A DNA stretch of 64,000 nucleotides from Ascaphus truei (GCA_036426205.1 CM071571.1:109031257-109095256), one strand, 5' to 3'; counted from the stretch's first letter, positions 1 to 11,584 are shown. Numbers and translations: made by a program. Notes: generated by a model from the sequence alone, not told the origin.

Positions 1-26
1 AAAATCTTCTGGCCAACATATTCGGG

Positions 27-765
27 TTACCCGTCCACGTAAATAGAAGAGGGAGGGGGATGAGTCCTGGAAAACTGGTTCCAGATGGCCAGTTTGAGCA
101 AGGATACGTGAACTGTGGAGAGAATCTTGAGTAATGCAGGGAGCTCCAGCTGGAAGGACACCTTGTTCACTCTCCGGTAAATCCTGTAAGGACAGATAAA
201 ACGTGGTCCCAATTTCGCGGAGGGATGACATAAGCGAATATTCCTCATCGAGAGTCAGACCTCATCACCAACTTGGTATTCAGGTGATGGCCTCCTACAT
301 TTTTCCGTGTTTCTCCTCTGTGTCTCTGCTGCCATGCAAAGAGTTGCCTGAATGCTTTTCTAAAGCTCTTGTAGGTCATCGGACCTGGTATCCGCTACCC
401 GGAAACCCTATAGTTGGGGAATCGCGGGGGAAGGTAGTCGGGTTATATCCTAATGCTGCAAACAAGGGAGAGCACTTCAAGGAATCTTGGGACAGAGAGT
501 TCATGGTGAATTCTGCCAGAGGCAGCAGGTCCACCTAATCGTCCTGCTACTCATAGACATAGCACTGGAAGAACTGTTCCAACATTAGATTGGTCCTCTG
601 TCTGACCATTGGACTGTGAGTGGCAGGCGGATGAAAAATGAAGATCAATGTCCAACCGGCGACAAAATGCCTTCCATAATCTCACAATGAATTGTGAACC
701 CCTCCAGGAGACATTCTCGGAAGGTAAGCCATGCAGGCGGAATACATCCTGATGCAAATGTCAGT
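27..765 (-). pseudogene. Ty3/gypsy integrase core and C-terminal remnant
   Basis: Integrase remnant, the enzyme that inserts element cDNA. 757-551 encodes the end of the catalytic core: the VSDRGSQF-type motif is read as VSWRGSQF, so a catalytic aspartate is lost, while the downstream QSNGQTE motif with the catalytic glutamate is kept. After stops and frame changes (538-250), 248-27 encodes the C-terminal part with a KLGPRFI...PYRI motif, the conserved entry to the integrase tail of this group. The element continues beyond the left edge. Dead copy; the left LTR is not in the window. Confidence 0.82.
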
Positions 766-769
766 CAGG

Positions 770-1130
770 CCTATGACCAGTCAATCCATGGGTTATGGAC
801 TCGCAGTCACGGGAGTCCCAGAATAATGTCCGTGCCTGGGGAGTGAATCACGTCAGCTGTATGGACTCATAATTAAGTACTCCGATGGTAGCCATGAGGC
901 GTAGAGTCTCCTGGGGGATGATCCCAGGCCCCAAGCGGTCTGCCATACCGAGTCTCGATAGTCATAGGATAAGATTTATTTTTAAGAAATATGCCGACAC
1001 GAAGAGCGAAAGCTCGATCCATGAAAAAGCCTGCCACCCCATAATCCACGAATGCCCAGGTTGACACGGAGCACCCCTGCCAGGAAAGGCGGATATGTAA
1101 CATCAGATGGCAGGGGAAAGGAGGACAGAA
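770..1130 (-). pseudogene. Ty3/gypsy retropepsin remnant
   Basis: Aspartic protease part of the same element, which would mature the polyprotein. The read-through at 1103-873 has the retropepsin-like stretch WAFVDYGVAGFFMD; the expected catalytic D-S/T-G-A is D-Y-G-V, so the enzyme would be impaired. A stop follows, after which 840-780 still encodes the usual protease C-terminal LGLP...H-N-P-x-I-D-W-S region. Immediately left of this the sequence jumps to mid-integrase, so reverse transcriptase, RNase H and the integrase N-terminus have been deleted at about 770. Confidence 0.8.
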
Positions 1131-1830
1131 ATTAGATGTGCTCAGATAAGGTCCTCCCTCCTTCTCTAAACTGACATTTTTCTGACTTCTTGGGACAGGA
1201 TCGAGCTATATGCCCCTTCTCACCGCAATAGAGAGACAGCTGATCTTAGGTCGGAGGCGCCTTGTCTCCTCCGAAAGCTGCATACCCCCAATTCCATGGA
1301 CTCTTCCTTAACGGTAGTTGGGGCCAGAGGTGGGTTTGGAGGATGAGGTTCTGGTAGAACCAACAAGATTTTCAGATCCCGTCTCCGTTCTTGTTGCCTC
1401 GCCAGAATGCTGACGTCCAAGGAAATACAGAGTGCGATCAGTCCCACTAGGTCTGCCAGGATTTCTCTGCAGGCAAGTTCATCCTTGAGCCTTTCGGAGA
1501 GTCCTGGCCGAAATTTTGCTTTCAAGGCTCCCTCATTCCAGTCAGTCTCTGCAGCCAATGTCTGGAATTCGACTACATAGCGGCCTACCGGGCAACTCCC
1601 TTGTTGAATTCACATAAGAGTGGCTTTGGCAGCGATTGTCTGACCTGGAGTGTCAAAGACCCTTCGGAAAGCCAAGATGAAAGCTGCAGAGTAGTGTATC
1701 TGGCATTGTGTCACAGGTTTTTCCATATTCCTGTGCAGGACATGTCTATTAAAGCCATTCTCCCTCCATTGCAGAGGTAAATGATAATTTTCATAGGTGG
1801 TGTTAGGACTTGCATACTTACTGGTCATGC
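1130..1830 (-). pseudogene. Ty3/gypsy gag remnant with zinc knuckle
   Basis: Remnant of the gag gene of a Ty3/gypsy (Metaviridae, Sushi/PEG10-like) retrotransposon, which would encode the capsid and RNA-binding protein. The stretch read from about 1558 to 1220 contains a capsid-like segment (WNEGALKAKFRPGLSERLKDE, shown here only as far as WNEGALKAKFRPGLSERL) typical of this gag class. About 1235-1195 encodes the back half of a CCHC knuckle, CGEKGHIARSC; the first cysteine position is serine (TCT), so the knuckle is damaged. It reads straight into the protease region to its left. Several frame breaks lie between 1560 and 1830, so no intact protein remains. Family assignment is from pattern recognition; no alignment was run. 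Confidence 0.8.
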
Positions 1831-2009
1831 TGTGAAGTGGCTGCAGGCTTATAACACTTTAGCCAAAGGGTTTAACTAAATACCCATATTCATGAGAATA
1901 CTAACATTGAAGTATTTAACTACGTATTTTGTCACATTGGATATAGCATTGGGTATCTTTGTCTTTTTTGTTGTAGACTTTCAATTTAGTAATATCTCCA
2001 GTTTAATAT

Positions 2010-2285
2010 ATATCCCCTCAAACCTCTCTGTGCTGAAAAAGGAGTACGCCTGAGGTACCCTCAGAGATATGCTAAGTTATAGGTATATTTAAATGAGTCC
2101 CATCCCACACACCTTAAAAGGATTTCCATACCAACAATATAGAGTTGATAAGCCAAAGCCACTTAGGGGCTGGAATGGTGTACTGGTGTCATACAAAACA
2201 GGATTAGAACCCACAACCACTGCTTCCTATAAAAGGATGCAAGTAGAAGCCACCACATTTCTTTATATAATTTAGAATAAATCCC
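2010..2285 (-). repeat. tRNA-derived SINE-like repeat, copy 1
   Basis: Shares a block with 15650-15790 (cctcaaacct..., then ggctggaatggtgt and a t/gattagaaccc-type box followed by ccacaaccactgctt). Read on the minus strand, GTGGGTTCTAATCC resembles a pol III B box (GGTTCGAATCC). The upstream A-box half is degraded here and an insertion of about 100 bases separates the two shared blocks. Confidence 0.55.
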
Positions 2286-2559
2286 TTCAGTTTAAACAAT
2301 AACTAATGTTACATATGTTGATTGCACTGGGTGTAATAGTATTAAAATATATGTATATTTATATAGAAAATTTCCAAAAAGCGCTAAAAATGTACAAAAA
2401 TTATCAACAATGTAAAGAATTACCGATAATAAAAACTGCCAATTGTAATTGATTAATAATAATATAAAATACTTGGTTATTTAGTTAATCCTTTGGCCAA
2501 AGCATCATAAGCCTGCATACCAACGCGAAGGTATAACCAATTTGAAGAATACTCATGTA
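2286..2559. other. AT-rich DNA, nothing recognised
   Basis: No coding, repeat-family or structural signal that I can name. Poly-A/T tracts only. Confidence 0.5.
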
Positions 2560-3150
2560 TTTAGAAGAAATACTGTATAAATGAGAAGAGCACAAACAAA
2601 CACCCCTCAAAGGTGCAGATTATTTTATTAATAAGGAAAAAACATATAAAACTTGGGAATGATTCCCACTCACATTCTTGGGTGCTGCATTCAGCACTTG
2701 GACTCAGTGCTGTACACAGGACAATTGTACCCATGCCACTGATGAAGAAAGTGGTGTGCTTTCGAAACGCGTAGGGCTATCGGAGGACAGGCGCAGGGTC
2801 AGCGCTGTGCATTGTGTCTGCTAGAGCATCCTGAAATCCCCTCCTCCTGCACTGGAGAAGAATCGCGGTGTAACCCGAACGTACCAGGACGCGTGCGCGT
2901 GCATGCGAACCGGCGCACCGGCAGCTAAGGAGAGAGGTGAGATACAGGAACTGACAGGAGAAGCACTGCAGAGAAAGCTGATGCCTAAAAAACAAATGCT
3001 GAGTCCAAGTGCTAAATGCAGCACCCAAGAATGTGAGTGGGAATAATTCCAAATTGTATATGTTTTTTCTTTATTAATAAAATAATTTGCACCACAGAGG
3101 GGTGTTTGTTTGTGCTATTCTCATTTCTACAGTTTTTCTTCAAATGTATA
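2560..3150 (+). mobile_element. Foldback element carrying hammerhead-like module 1
   Basis: Long imperfect terminal inverted repeats: the left arm (about 2560-2710; gcacaaacaaacacccctc..., then cattcttgggtgctgcatt) is matched in reverse complement by the right arm (about 2997-3150). The roughly 290-base interior holds the hammerhead-like module at 2734-2779 and a GC-rich segment. An AATAAA-type motif lies in the right arm (ttattaataaaataa). No transposase. The family relation to the other elements rests on the shared module and the AATAAA-containing 3' block. Confidence 0.75.
2734..2779 (+). ncRNA. Hammerhead-ribozyme-like module 1
   Basis: Order matches a type I hammerhead: exact CTGATGA at 2739-2745, stem II GAAAG/CTTTC with a 7-base loop, exact GAAA at 2764-2767, palindromic ACGCGT as a minimal stem III, and GTA (2771-2773) in the place of the NUH cleavage triplet. 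Stem I is short (GCC/GGC with one mismatch next to the core). There is one extra A after CTGATGA relative to the canonical core, as in every copy in this window. Hammerheads are established in amphibian satellites, Penelope-like elements and retrozymes; activity here is inference. Confidence 0.65.
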
Positions 3151-3269
3151 TTTATGTATACAATTCTCAAACTCGAGGTTAAACAATGTCTTACTTTGGT
3201 TTATTTTACAAATACAGAAGGGCCCCACTTCTTGGCGTTCCGGCAATACGGTGGTACTGTTTCCTGACT

Positions 3270-3475
3270 GCAGTCAAGTTTCCATGCATGCGCAGAAGGG
3301 AACGCCAACTCCATGCATGTGCAGAAGGGAACACCGACTCCGCACATGTGCAGAAGGGAACACCGACTCCGCACATGTGCAGAAGGGAACACCGACTCCG
3401 CACATGTGCAGAAGGGAACATCGACTCCGCGCATGCGCAGAAGGGGGGCGTTCAACTCCGCATGTGCAGAATGCT
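3270..3475. repeat. 29-bp minisatellite
   Basis: About six to seven tandem copies of a 29-base unit (GTGCAGAAGGGAACACCGAC then TCCGCACAT). The middle copies are almost identical and the edges diverge. It produces long open frames on both strands that are repeat artefacts. Confidence 0.93.
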
Positions 3476-3659
3476 GCATTCTGGGATGGAGGAGGGATGG
3501 GAAATCGCCGGTGAACATAGCTTTTGCTTGTGCAGAGCGCACAAATGCTATCTTCCGCTTTTCGGCGGGGGACTGGAACCGGGCCATCTGTATATTACAC
3601 GTGTAGAAGGCATTTGTGTTTTCTTATTATATAGAACTCAGCGGCCTCCATATTAAAAA

Positions 3660-4884
3660 TAAATACTGTGTTGAAAGGTGGACCGCGACACTGGACTTCA
3701 ATATATATATACTGTATGGGAGATAATAGCAGATCATTAAAGTTCAAGGATGCAGCATAGAGATAATTGAACATCCCGAAATTCAGTTCTTGATCATTTT
3801 TATTTTGTTTTGAGAGATAAAGAAAGAGACAGATTACAGGAGAACCCGCGTACTTTCCTGGGTTCTCTCCCTTTCTCCCCCAAAAGGCCTATTTTAGTGT
3901 CTGGGATGTTTTAAATTATTTTAAAAAAATGATTCTCTAGTGTAATAATGTAGGACAAATGCCACTGTTTTTGAATGGAGGCAATTTTGCTGGTTTTCTA
4001 TCAAACTCTAACTTTAGCAACAAAGTTATGGGCATGTTTCGATGTTCTGGCATGTTTTAATTCAAAAGAAAACCGTTTATCCTCTGAATCAATAAAAATG
4101 TAATTAGAGAGTAATGAGGGGGAGGGGGATGTAAGGACACGCCCAGAAAGCGGGCTTATGCTGTACACGATGCAAAAGGGTTTTAGGATAAAAACCATGT
4201 AATTGGGATATGAAATCAGAATTTAACAAGAGGTGTGTCCTGATGCAAATCAGATGTGAATTTTCAACTTTCATGCTCCAACGACCTCTTTGGAAGGAAT
4301 CAGATGTTGTTATGTAGTAACGTGTAGGAATCCTGTTTTTATACTTTTATTTGATTAAACAGTCTGCATATATTGTACTGTATGTTTTTGTAATAATATA
4401 CATTGTACTTCTTTTGTATATTAAATTTAAAATGTAATAAGAATTGTTTTGGTCTCTAATTGAACTTTACACGGTTTTAAGAGTAATTGCATTTTTGGAC
4501 ACATTTTTCAACAGTAGATTTTTGTCTGATAATTAGATATTTTTCTTGTGAACTAACCAAGTATCCCCTAGCGATAAATATTTTTCAGTATCCTTGGTGA
4601 TGGCAGCGTTTTAAGATATACTGTGCTGATTTTAGAGGAGATAGTCTCATTTGAGGGACCATGCGCGTGTGAAAAGTGGGTCAGTTAGGTAGCTGTGTGT
4701 ATAAACCCTTGTCACATATTCAAGTCATGTGTTCACAGATGTTCCGTTTGCGACACACGTTATAAACAGTACAAGCAGAAAGCACATCAACATGCCTCAG
4801 ATGTTTCAACCTCACATTATAAATGGCTATTACTGTGCTGTAAGTACAATCACTGAGTGTGCTACTTTTTAGCTTTTGTTCTCT
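3660..4884. other. AT-rich DNA, nothing recognised
   Basis: No protein similarity, tandem structure or named repeat noticed. Possible unique or very old repeat sequence. Confidence 0.5.
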
Positions 4885-4887
4885 TTA

Positions 4888-5175
4888 GGACGCGCTTATA
4901 GTGCGCGCAATGGCGATGCGACGGGTGACGTCACTCGTCGCCACCCGCGAAAGTTATAATTTAACTTTTGCCGATGTCGCTGGCGACCTGGCCATTGATT
5001 GGTTCAGAGGCTGTCAGATGTGACGACAGCCTCTGAAAAATGAAATTTTATTGGCTTCAAGAATTCGCGTCGTTGCCGTCTCTCCTGTCGCGTAGCGCTT
5101 ACTATAAGCGCACGCAACAGCGGCAATGCTTTTGTTTTCAGGCGATGTCGCGTCGCCGGCACTATAAGCTCATCC
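4888..5175 (-). mobile_element. PIF/Harbinger-type MITE, copy 1
   Basis: 288-base non-autonomous DNA transposon. Termini GGACGCGCTTATAGTGC and (reverse complement) GGATGAGCTTATAGTGC are inverted repeats. TTA at 4885-4887 and 5176-5178 is the 3-bp target duplication expected of PIF/Harbinger. The interior (gcgacgggtgacgtcac, the ggttcagaggctgtcag block) matches copies 2 and 3 in the opposite orientation. Confidence 0.9.
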
Positions 5176-5178
5176 TTA

Positions 5179-5935
5179 GGATCACTCCAACTCCTTGAGG
5201 AAATCCCATCACCCCAGTGGTTACTGGCCCTGTGATGGTAGGTATCTTGGAAGACTAAAGAAATTGAGTGCATTAAGAATAATATTTACATTTCCTAAAC
5301 CACTGTCTTTTATTTATTTATTTATTTTTACATAAGACAGCTTGTGGAATCCCAGTTAAACTAATATTGGTTTAAAGCAAACTGTATTGTATCTTCCAGT
5401 GTATAACAATATTGTCTCGTAGCATCCGATCTGAAATGAGTGACCTTAATGTGACAGGGGCTCCCTAAAGAAACCCCCCGCACAGGAATGCAGCATTTAG
5501 ACCTAGGTATGTGTTTGCATTAGAGCATTCCATTTCATGGACGTTTTCCATATTTGAAAAACAGCTTATTTCCTTTGGCAAATATTCAAGTTCTGAGTAC
5601 ATCTATGCATGCTTAATGGACTGTTAGCTCTCTGGCTCATTTGCATGAAGCACCAGTGATGGCTTCAAGGCTTGACATGAACACACTGGGAAACTTAAAT
5701 CCCTCTCCTGTCAGTAAACCCTGTGATGTTGTGATAGGGCTCTCTACCAATCCTTGTATAATATTTTGAACTGAAAACCTTTCATTCTTGGTAATGTTGC
5801 TATATTCACCTTTGCACTTAAACTTGTGTTCACAAGCAGCAAGATAATAGAAATTCAGTGCAATTATTAGGGAGCACAATAAGAAATCATTGCTGTGATA
5901 TCCATGAGCCTGTATGTAATTATTGCTCTTAAAGG
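5179..5935. other. No recognised feature
   Basis: AT-rich sequence with a tttattta microsatellite at 5311-5330. Nothing else supportable. Confidence 0.5.
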
Positions 5936-5939
5936 TGCA

Positions 5940-6500
5940 GTTACATGTATGTATGTATGTATGTCTTTATTTATATAGCGCCATTAGTGTACATAGTGCT
6001 TCACATTAGTAATACACGTGACAATCATATAAATAACAAATAATACAAATAACAGATCATGGGAATAAGTGCTTCAGACATAAAAGTAACATTTCGGAAG
6101 AGGAGTCCCTGCTCCGGGGAGCTTACAATCTAATTGGTGGGGAGAACATACAGAGACAGTAGGAGGGCGTTCAGGTAAGTGCGTCTGCAGGGGGCCAAGA
6201 TGTATGTATCGTGTATAGTATTAGCCACGGTGTTACTCATACACTTCTTTAAGCAAGTGTGTCTTAAGGTGGGTCTTAAAGGTGGATAGAGAGGGTGCTA
6301 GTCGGGCATTGAGGGGAAGGGCATTCCAGAGGTGTGGGGCAGTCAGTGAAAAAGGTTTAAGGTGGAAGAGGGCTTTAGATACAAAGGGGGTAGAGAGAAG
6401 ACATCCTTGAGCGGAACGCAAGAGTCAGGATTGTGTATAACGAGAAATTAGGGCTGAGATGTAAGGAGGGGCAGAAGAGTGTAAAGCTTTCCTACATGTA
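5940..6500 (-). pseudogene. 3' end of an L2/CR1-like LINE
   Basis: 5'-truncated non-LTR retrotransposon. 6421-6233 on the minus strand encodes the C-terminal tail of a LINE ORF2 (FSLTAPHLWNALPLNARLA and STFKTHLKTHL motifs), the conserved segment after the reverse transcriptase. It is followed by a 3' UTR (6230-5965, with the tttatatagcgccattagtg block) ending in an (ATGT)n tail at 5943-5963, as is usual for this LINE class. Related 3' UTR pieces occur at about 48470 and possibly 58450. Confidence 0.82.
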
Positions 6501-6544
6501 GGAACAAACTAAACGGATGACAGTGGTATGTTTCAAAGGTTAAG

Positions 6545-7340
6545 TCTGGGTGATTTGCACCTATAACAAATTATTATAAATACGTAGACCTGTCTTTTTT
6601 TCAAGTTTTGAAACTTTATTTTGATATGATTTCCAAAAGTGTCTCTGAACTTGTGTTCTGGATAATCTTTAAAAAAAAATACTTGATTGTTTCCACAAAA
6701 CCCATTAACATTATAGTTTAAAGAGGCAGTCGAAGCGGCACTTAAAAAAAAATATATATATATATTTGTTTTAATATGTGCAGCCTTTGAGTACCTTTAT
6801 TGATAGCTAATTACCCACGTTGCAGATCGATTCGTTCTACCGTGATCGATCAGAAAAAAATCCTGCTTCTCAGGTTTTACTAAATGGCTGCCTTTCAGTT
6901 TCAAGCAATTTTTCTGTGTAACTCAGCAGTTACAATGTATTATTTCTATTAGTAAGGTTACATTTCTATTGTTACAGTTTGCAGCTCAAACTGCTGGAAA
7001 TATTGGTAACAAATGATCACGTACAGGAAAGTGTTGCAAATATCTTGCACTTGAAAAGTGTTTTAAAACTTGCTTTAGAAATCAAAGCGTGCTCTTTATA
7101 TTAAAACTCATTACAAATGTAATAAAAAGTTTAGTTTAAAAAAATGTAGTAAGTATTATCTAATACTGTAGAACTGATTTTTTTTAAAAAAAATTAATCC
7201 ACACATGTACAGTCTATGGCATGGATTGCTCATTTAAGCCAATTCAAGTTCCACTTTCGTAGTTTACTTTGGGGCTATTTCTTGATGGGACTATATCTTC
7301 AATAAGGTGGAGGAAATGTGACATTAGTCTGGAAAAGAAA
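6545..7340. other. AT-rich DNA, nothing recognised
   Basis: Includes a short TA microsatellite at about 6752-6765. No coding or repeat assignment. Confidence 0.5.
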
Positions 7341-7346
7341 TGTATG

Positions 7347-8126
7347 TGTAGCCCTGGGTAGATTTGGGCTATAGGTCTGCCCTCCTCCTGGCATAAATTC
7401 CTTGTAAGGGCAGGTTTGCCAGGAGTAATAATGGGTTTTCCCCACACATGCAGTGCAGTGAGTCAGTGAAGGTAGTGTCATCAGGCCTATTGTCCAATTA
7501 GAGACACAGGGGTGGTGCTTACAGGAGCTGCACTTAATGCATTGTACTTCCTGATCTAGCCAATCTGCCTCTACCATGAGAGGGGCAAGGTTTATCCAAC
7601 TAAGCTGTCAGGGCTCTGGCAGGCTTGAGTCCCTCCCTCCGGGGAGCGGTGAGAGAAACCTATACCTCCTACCCTAAAAGGGGGTAGGGGAAGAGCAAGG
7701 ACCACTCTTGGTGCCTGTTGGCTGGGAGTAGGATCCAGGGACATCCTGAGGGTGGAGATCCTTCAACTGCTGTGATCTGTGACTGCTGCTAATAAAGGAA
7801 GAACAAATAAAGTATCCTGTGCTTTTACCTACACCTTCCTGGCCTGAGACTGAAGTATATTGGGAGGAGGGGGACGAGAGTTCTTTTACAGAGACTTCAC
7901 CCCATACATCTGGGGGCTGCACAAGATAGAGGCGCTGCACCTGTGAGTAGAATTTGGGCAAGACCCCAGAAGCCTGTCCTGTTATTCCCCTTTACCACCA
8001 TGAGGGAGACCAAGGGCCCCCTGTTACCAGCAGGTATGCACCACACAAAGCCATGTAACCAGAGGAGCATTTCCCCTAGGAGACCCTATGTGAGATTGGG
8101 GGGGGGGGGGGGGAAACAGGGTTACA
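7347..8126 (+). mobile_element. Solo LTR, copy 1 (780 bp)
   Basis: Starts TGTAGCC and ends GGTTACA, with TATG on both sides (7343-7346, 8127-8130), a 4-bp target duplication. It contains AATAAA signals at about 7790-7810, as an LTR U3/R should. Its right half (cagagacttcacc... gaggcgctgcacc ... cctgtcctgtt) is shared with the LTR at 26736-27165. No internal region: a solo LTR left by LTR-LTR recombination. A G homopolymer lies at about 8098-8113. Confidence 0.78.
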
Positions 8127-8130
8127 TATG

Positions 8131-8777
8131 TATCAATATTTATTTATATGCAATAAGAAATTGTTGCATATGATTTATGGATCTGGATCTTGTTATTGAA
8201 CGGCAACCTGCAAATCATCACTGAAAACAGATGTGGAGCATTCCTAGAACATATTCATGTTTGGACAGGTCTACTAGATTTGCTGAATGACACATTACAG
8301 AAGCTTTGCTGTATATCTGCTTAAGACGCGAGGTTACTGTTCAGACACTGAGAATAATTAAATCTCAACATAACCCTGTAATTGCATTGAGAATCCCTTG
8401 GGAATCAGAAGTATAATATACTCATGGATGGTATTATCTATTTTAAATATTTGTAATAAGTAGATTTCATATTTCACTGAGACAGCATTAGGAAGGCTGG
8501 CATGTAACATTTAGATACACTAGGAACAGATGAGATTTCTATTTTGTTTATATGAACATCTTAATATATGCTGTGTATGTAGTCTGGCTGTGCCTTAGCA
8601 TTTTATAGAAATTGTTCAGCAATCTTGAAATGCCAGAGCAATGTGTGCAGAATGGAAAGCAAACAAACCAGAAAGTCAAGAAGTGTAGCACAAACCATAT
8701 TTAGGGGGCAATGTAAATAGTCCGATGGGGATTCTTAGCTGAAAAGAACCAACCTGGTTGCATTGGACTATTTAAAA
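8131..8777. other. No recognised feature
   Basis: AT-rich, unassigned. Confidence 0.5.
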
Positions 8778-8999
8778 TAAGGGGCCTATGCTCTAAAGTC
8801 CGATACAAATATCCAGCTGCGTTTTAAACTCGCCATGTTTTTGCCGAGTTGCTCACACGGTATGCAGAAAGGCCCGAATATCTGTGAGAGCAACCTGAGC
8901 AAACATGGCGAGTTGTCGGTGGCGAGATGACCTGCCTGCCGAGAAGGGCTCTCTCAGCAATAATCTCGCCAGGAATAAAATTATTTTTAATAAAATTTT

Positions 9000-9535
9000 T
9001 ATTCCTATTGTATTGTAGCAGGGGGTCTCTGGAGCAGGACCGCATTGGTTTGAGGTCCGGGGATACAGGCCCTGTTATGGTGTGCCGGTATCTCCTATGC
9101 ATTTAAATGTCCCGGTCAAGTGATCGGGGATTTCAATCCTGCAGGGGGATACCGGCATCCCATAACGGGTCCTGTATCTCATGAAGTAGGGGATCCCCAA
9201 GGCTGAAACCAATGCGGTTCAACTCAGGAGACCCCCTGCACATCTACACTAGTCTCAAAACACACATATCAATAAACAATAATTCATTACAGTAGCGTCG
9301 TTCCGCTATGGTAATGAAGCTGCATTAATGTCATTTTTATTAATAGTGCGCGGGAGCAGGGGGTCTCCTGAGCTGAATCACATTGATTTCAGCCTCTGGG
9401 AGCCCCTGCTTCCCATGTTACAGGCCCAGATATGGGGTGCCAGTATCTCCTCCATTATTTACATGTCACACGTCATGCGACGTGGACGCAATAAAAATGG
9501 CAGCGACACTGGCATCCGATGCCCCTTACCGGGGG
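9000..9535. repeat. Nested inverted units inside the composite element
   Basis: The block 'caggggg tctcc...gagc...g' recurs at 9013-9050, 9190-9240 (inverted) and 9355-9415. gatacaggccctgttatgg (9062-9080) pairs with ccataacgggtcctgtatc (9161-9179). Each unit ends in a gataccggcatcc-like motif. Decayed inverted multimer of one small repeat. Confidence 0.6.
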
Positions 9536-9775
9536 TGTGGGGCAGTCAGTGAGAAGGGTTTAAGAACGCAAGAGCCGTGATGGTGTATAGCGAGAAATTA
9601 GGGCTGAGATGTAAGTAGGAGCAGAAGTGTAAAGCTTTAAAAGTGAGGAGAATTGAGTGCGTGATGCAGGATTTGATAGGAAGCCAGGAGAGTGATTTCA
9701 GCGGGGGAGACACTGAGACAGATTTAGGAAATAGTAGAGTGATTCTGGCAGCAGCGTTTAGGATAGTGTAGGGGA
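9535..9775 (-). pseudogene. L2/CR1-like LINE C-terminal fragment
   Basis: On the minus strand, 9775-9546 encodes a stretch with SLSWLPIKSCITHSILLTFK, the conserved segment downstream of LINE reverse transcriptase (H/S-WLP...F-K-ALH). The nucleotide block ggggtgtggggcagtcagtg...gagaaattagggctgagatgtaag, here cited in parts, is shared with the LINE at 6330-6480. Short, frame-broken fragment. Confidence 0.7.
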
Positions 9776-9779
9776 GACA

Positions 9780-10165
9780 GGTGAGAGGCAGGAAGGCTGA
9801 CAGCCTGAGGTTACACGGGTACCACCTGCAGACCCACGGGGGACACCTGCGGGGAAGAACCGGGGGCCCCACAGCTGTGGGGGCCCTGCGGACCCGCAAG
9901 GACCACCTGAGGGCCCCAGACCCCCATGGGAACCACCCGAGGGCCCCCAGACACCTGTGGGGATGACCCGGGGACCCCCAGACACTCACAGCCCACCAGT
10001 CGACCCCATTGTGGCCCATAGCGACCCCCGGGGACCACCTGGAGGCCCACTGCACCTAGCGGGGACCACCCGGAGACCCCTAGACACCTGTGGGCACCCC
10101 CCTCTGCACTGTGGGGCCTGCGGACACCCGTCGGGACCACCAGGGACTCCTGTAGACCTGGGGTA
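9780..10165. repeat. GC-rich degenerate minisatellite
   Basis: Irregular repeats of about 30-40 bases built on ggaccacc-gaggcccc-agacacctgtgg. They create overlapping proline/glycine-rich open frames on both strands, not genes. A stray unit is seen at 11455-11480. Confidence 0.75.
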
Positions 10166-10490
10166 TTAAGCCTGTATGTAAAACAATAAATCACTTAGTG
10201 ACAAAAGCGCTCAAACGCCGGATCCTTTCAGTCAGATAATGTATATAATATACAGATGAGCAGGATAGAACAAGGGGATTGACGAAATCAATGCTGTAGT
10301 AAAGTCTCCAGACAGACCAATAATCCCTGAAGGGTAAGATAAGTGGTCATAAACTACAATCAAACCCTCATTGGGATGGTTCCTGGACTCACAATAAACG
10401 TTCATTAAGAATGAAGAGTAATACTCACAGATGCCCCCATCCTAAATATCCTGATGGACGTGCAGCCAAGTAAAGTGATGCTAGTGTTTG

Positions 10491-10874
10491 AGAAGGAAAG
10501 AGAAAAACTGGCGCACAGCCAAGAGTGGGTCCCAAATGGTGTATAAAAAATTCCTTTATTGATCCATCATAAAAAGGAGGTTAACACCCTCCTACGCGTT
10601 TCGTGTATACAATACACTTTATCAAGGAGTATGTACTGTCCTCACATAACTTCCTTTTATACATCCCCCTATCCTCCCATTTCGCGTGAAAAATGATGAC
10701 GTCGGCATGCCTACAGTGGCGTGATGACGTTCCACCCACTCCGGACCGCCCCCCCAAGCCCTCCGGATCGCCCAGGGGAGGGACACCAGACCCCAGACCC
10801 CAGAGACACCCACTGTGCGATCCCATCGCGGGGGTGACAGAGATGTGCGCCAGTTTTTCTCTTTCCTTGTTTAT
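10491..10874 (-). mobile_element. TIR element carrying hammerhead-like module 2
   Basis: 25-base inverted termini: aaggaaagagaaaaactggc at 10491 is mirrored by gccagtttttctctttcctt ending 10874. On the minus strand the order is hammerhead-like module (10629-10589), about 60 bases, an AATAAAGGAATTTTTTATA block, then a TGTGCGCCAGTTTTT terminus; the same order is seen for the elements at 23532, 36053 and 38784. Confidence 0.7.
10589..10629 (-). ncRNA. Hammerhead-ribozyme-like module 2
   Basis: Best-paired copy: stem I CTCC/GGAG (4 bp), core TTGATAA (C3 and G8 changed from CTGATGA), stem II GTGTAT/ATACAC (6 bp, loop TGT), GAAA, ACGCGT, then GTA before the 3' strand of stem I. The core substitutions should abolish cleavage; pairing is intact. 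Confidence 0.6.
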
Positions 10875-10894
10875 TAAATATGGTAATGTTTATT

Positions 10895-11120
10895 GTGGGG
10901 CCTAGGAGGTGATTAGTGGGGCTGTTCTCTGTAGTGTTTTTATTGTGGGTAGCGGGGGTGGGTGAAGGGGGTATTGTCCCCAAGGGTGGGTGGGTAGGCC
11001 TCCCTGGTAGGTAGTGGGTGAGGGTGGTTAGGCCTCCCGGGTGAATAGTGGGGGAGGGTGGGTTAACCCCTTAATTATTCTAGAGGTTACTAACTGATAA
11101 GGTGGTTAAGGGGTTAGGGG
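10895..11120. repeat. TTAACCCC-type dispersed repeat, copy 1
   Basis: Shares tttattgtggg...gcctagg-ggtg-gtagtggggctg and gtgggtagcgggggt-ggtgaagggggtatt with 11585-11690. It ends in a ttaaccccttaatta...taaggggttagg palindromic block. Confidence 0.65.
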
Positions 11121-11399
11121 ACATTATATTGTCTCTTTTTATTTTTATGTATTTTTTGCAGCAACGGAGGACAGGGACGGGGTGACTATGAGGATGGCCT
11201 TCATTGTGGGTGCCTGGCAGGGTTGAGTGCAAGATGTATTTATTTTATTTCTGCTTCTTATTGTATTTTAAATGGGCAAATGCATTATTATCCATATGTG
11301 GATAATAGTCGTTTTGTAGTAATTTTGCCCATTACTGCATTATTTGTTATTTGTGTTATTATTTGTTATTTTATTATTTGTCCATTACTGGGGGATGTA

Positions 11400-11540
11400 T
11401 TTATTTAAAAGTATTTATGTATTTAAAAAAAAAAAATTGGTACTGCATGCAAGTGGGGACCACCCGAGGGCCACCGCCGGCCTGTAGTATAATTCCTGTG
11501 CATAAATTTTTTTTTACTGTATGTTAGGGGGATAGAGGGG
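11400..11540. other. A/T tracts and stray minisatellite unit
   Basis: Poly-A and poly-T runs either side of one ggggaccacccgagggcc unit. Nothing else. Confidence 0.5.
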
Positions 11541-11584
11541 TTGTTGGGGGCACAGGGGATGGTTGGTGTAATTGATATAGTAAT

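Noticed and set aside
3270..3475. CRISPR array
   Set aside because: Tandem units are contiguous without unique spacers and the DNA is vertebrate.
3110..3656. Cys/His/Arg-rich frames on both strands, zinc-finger-like at first sight
   Set aside because: The periodicity is that of a 29-bp DNA minisatellite, open in several frames on both strands, without a C2H2 spacing pattern.
9546..10194. Pro/Gly/Trp-rich frames on both strands
   Set aside because: GC-rich minisatellite; the only coding-like part is the LINE fragment at its left end.
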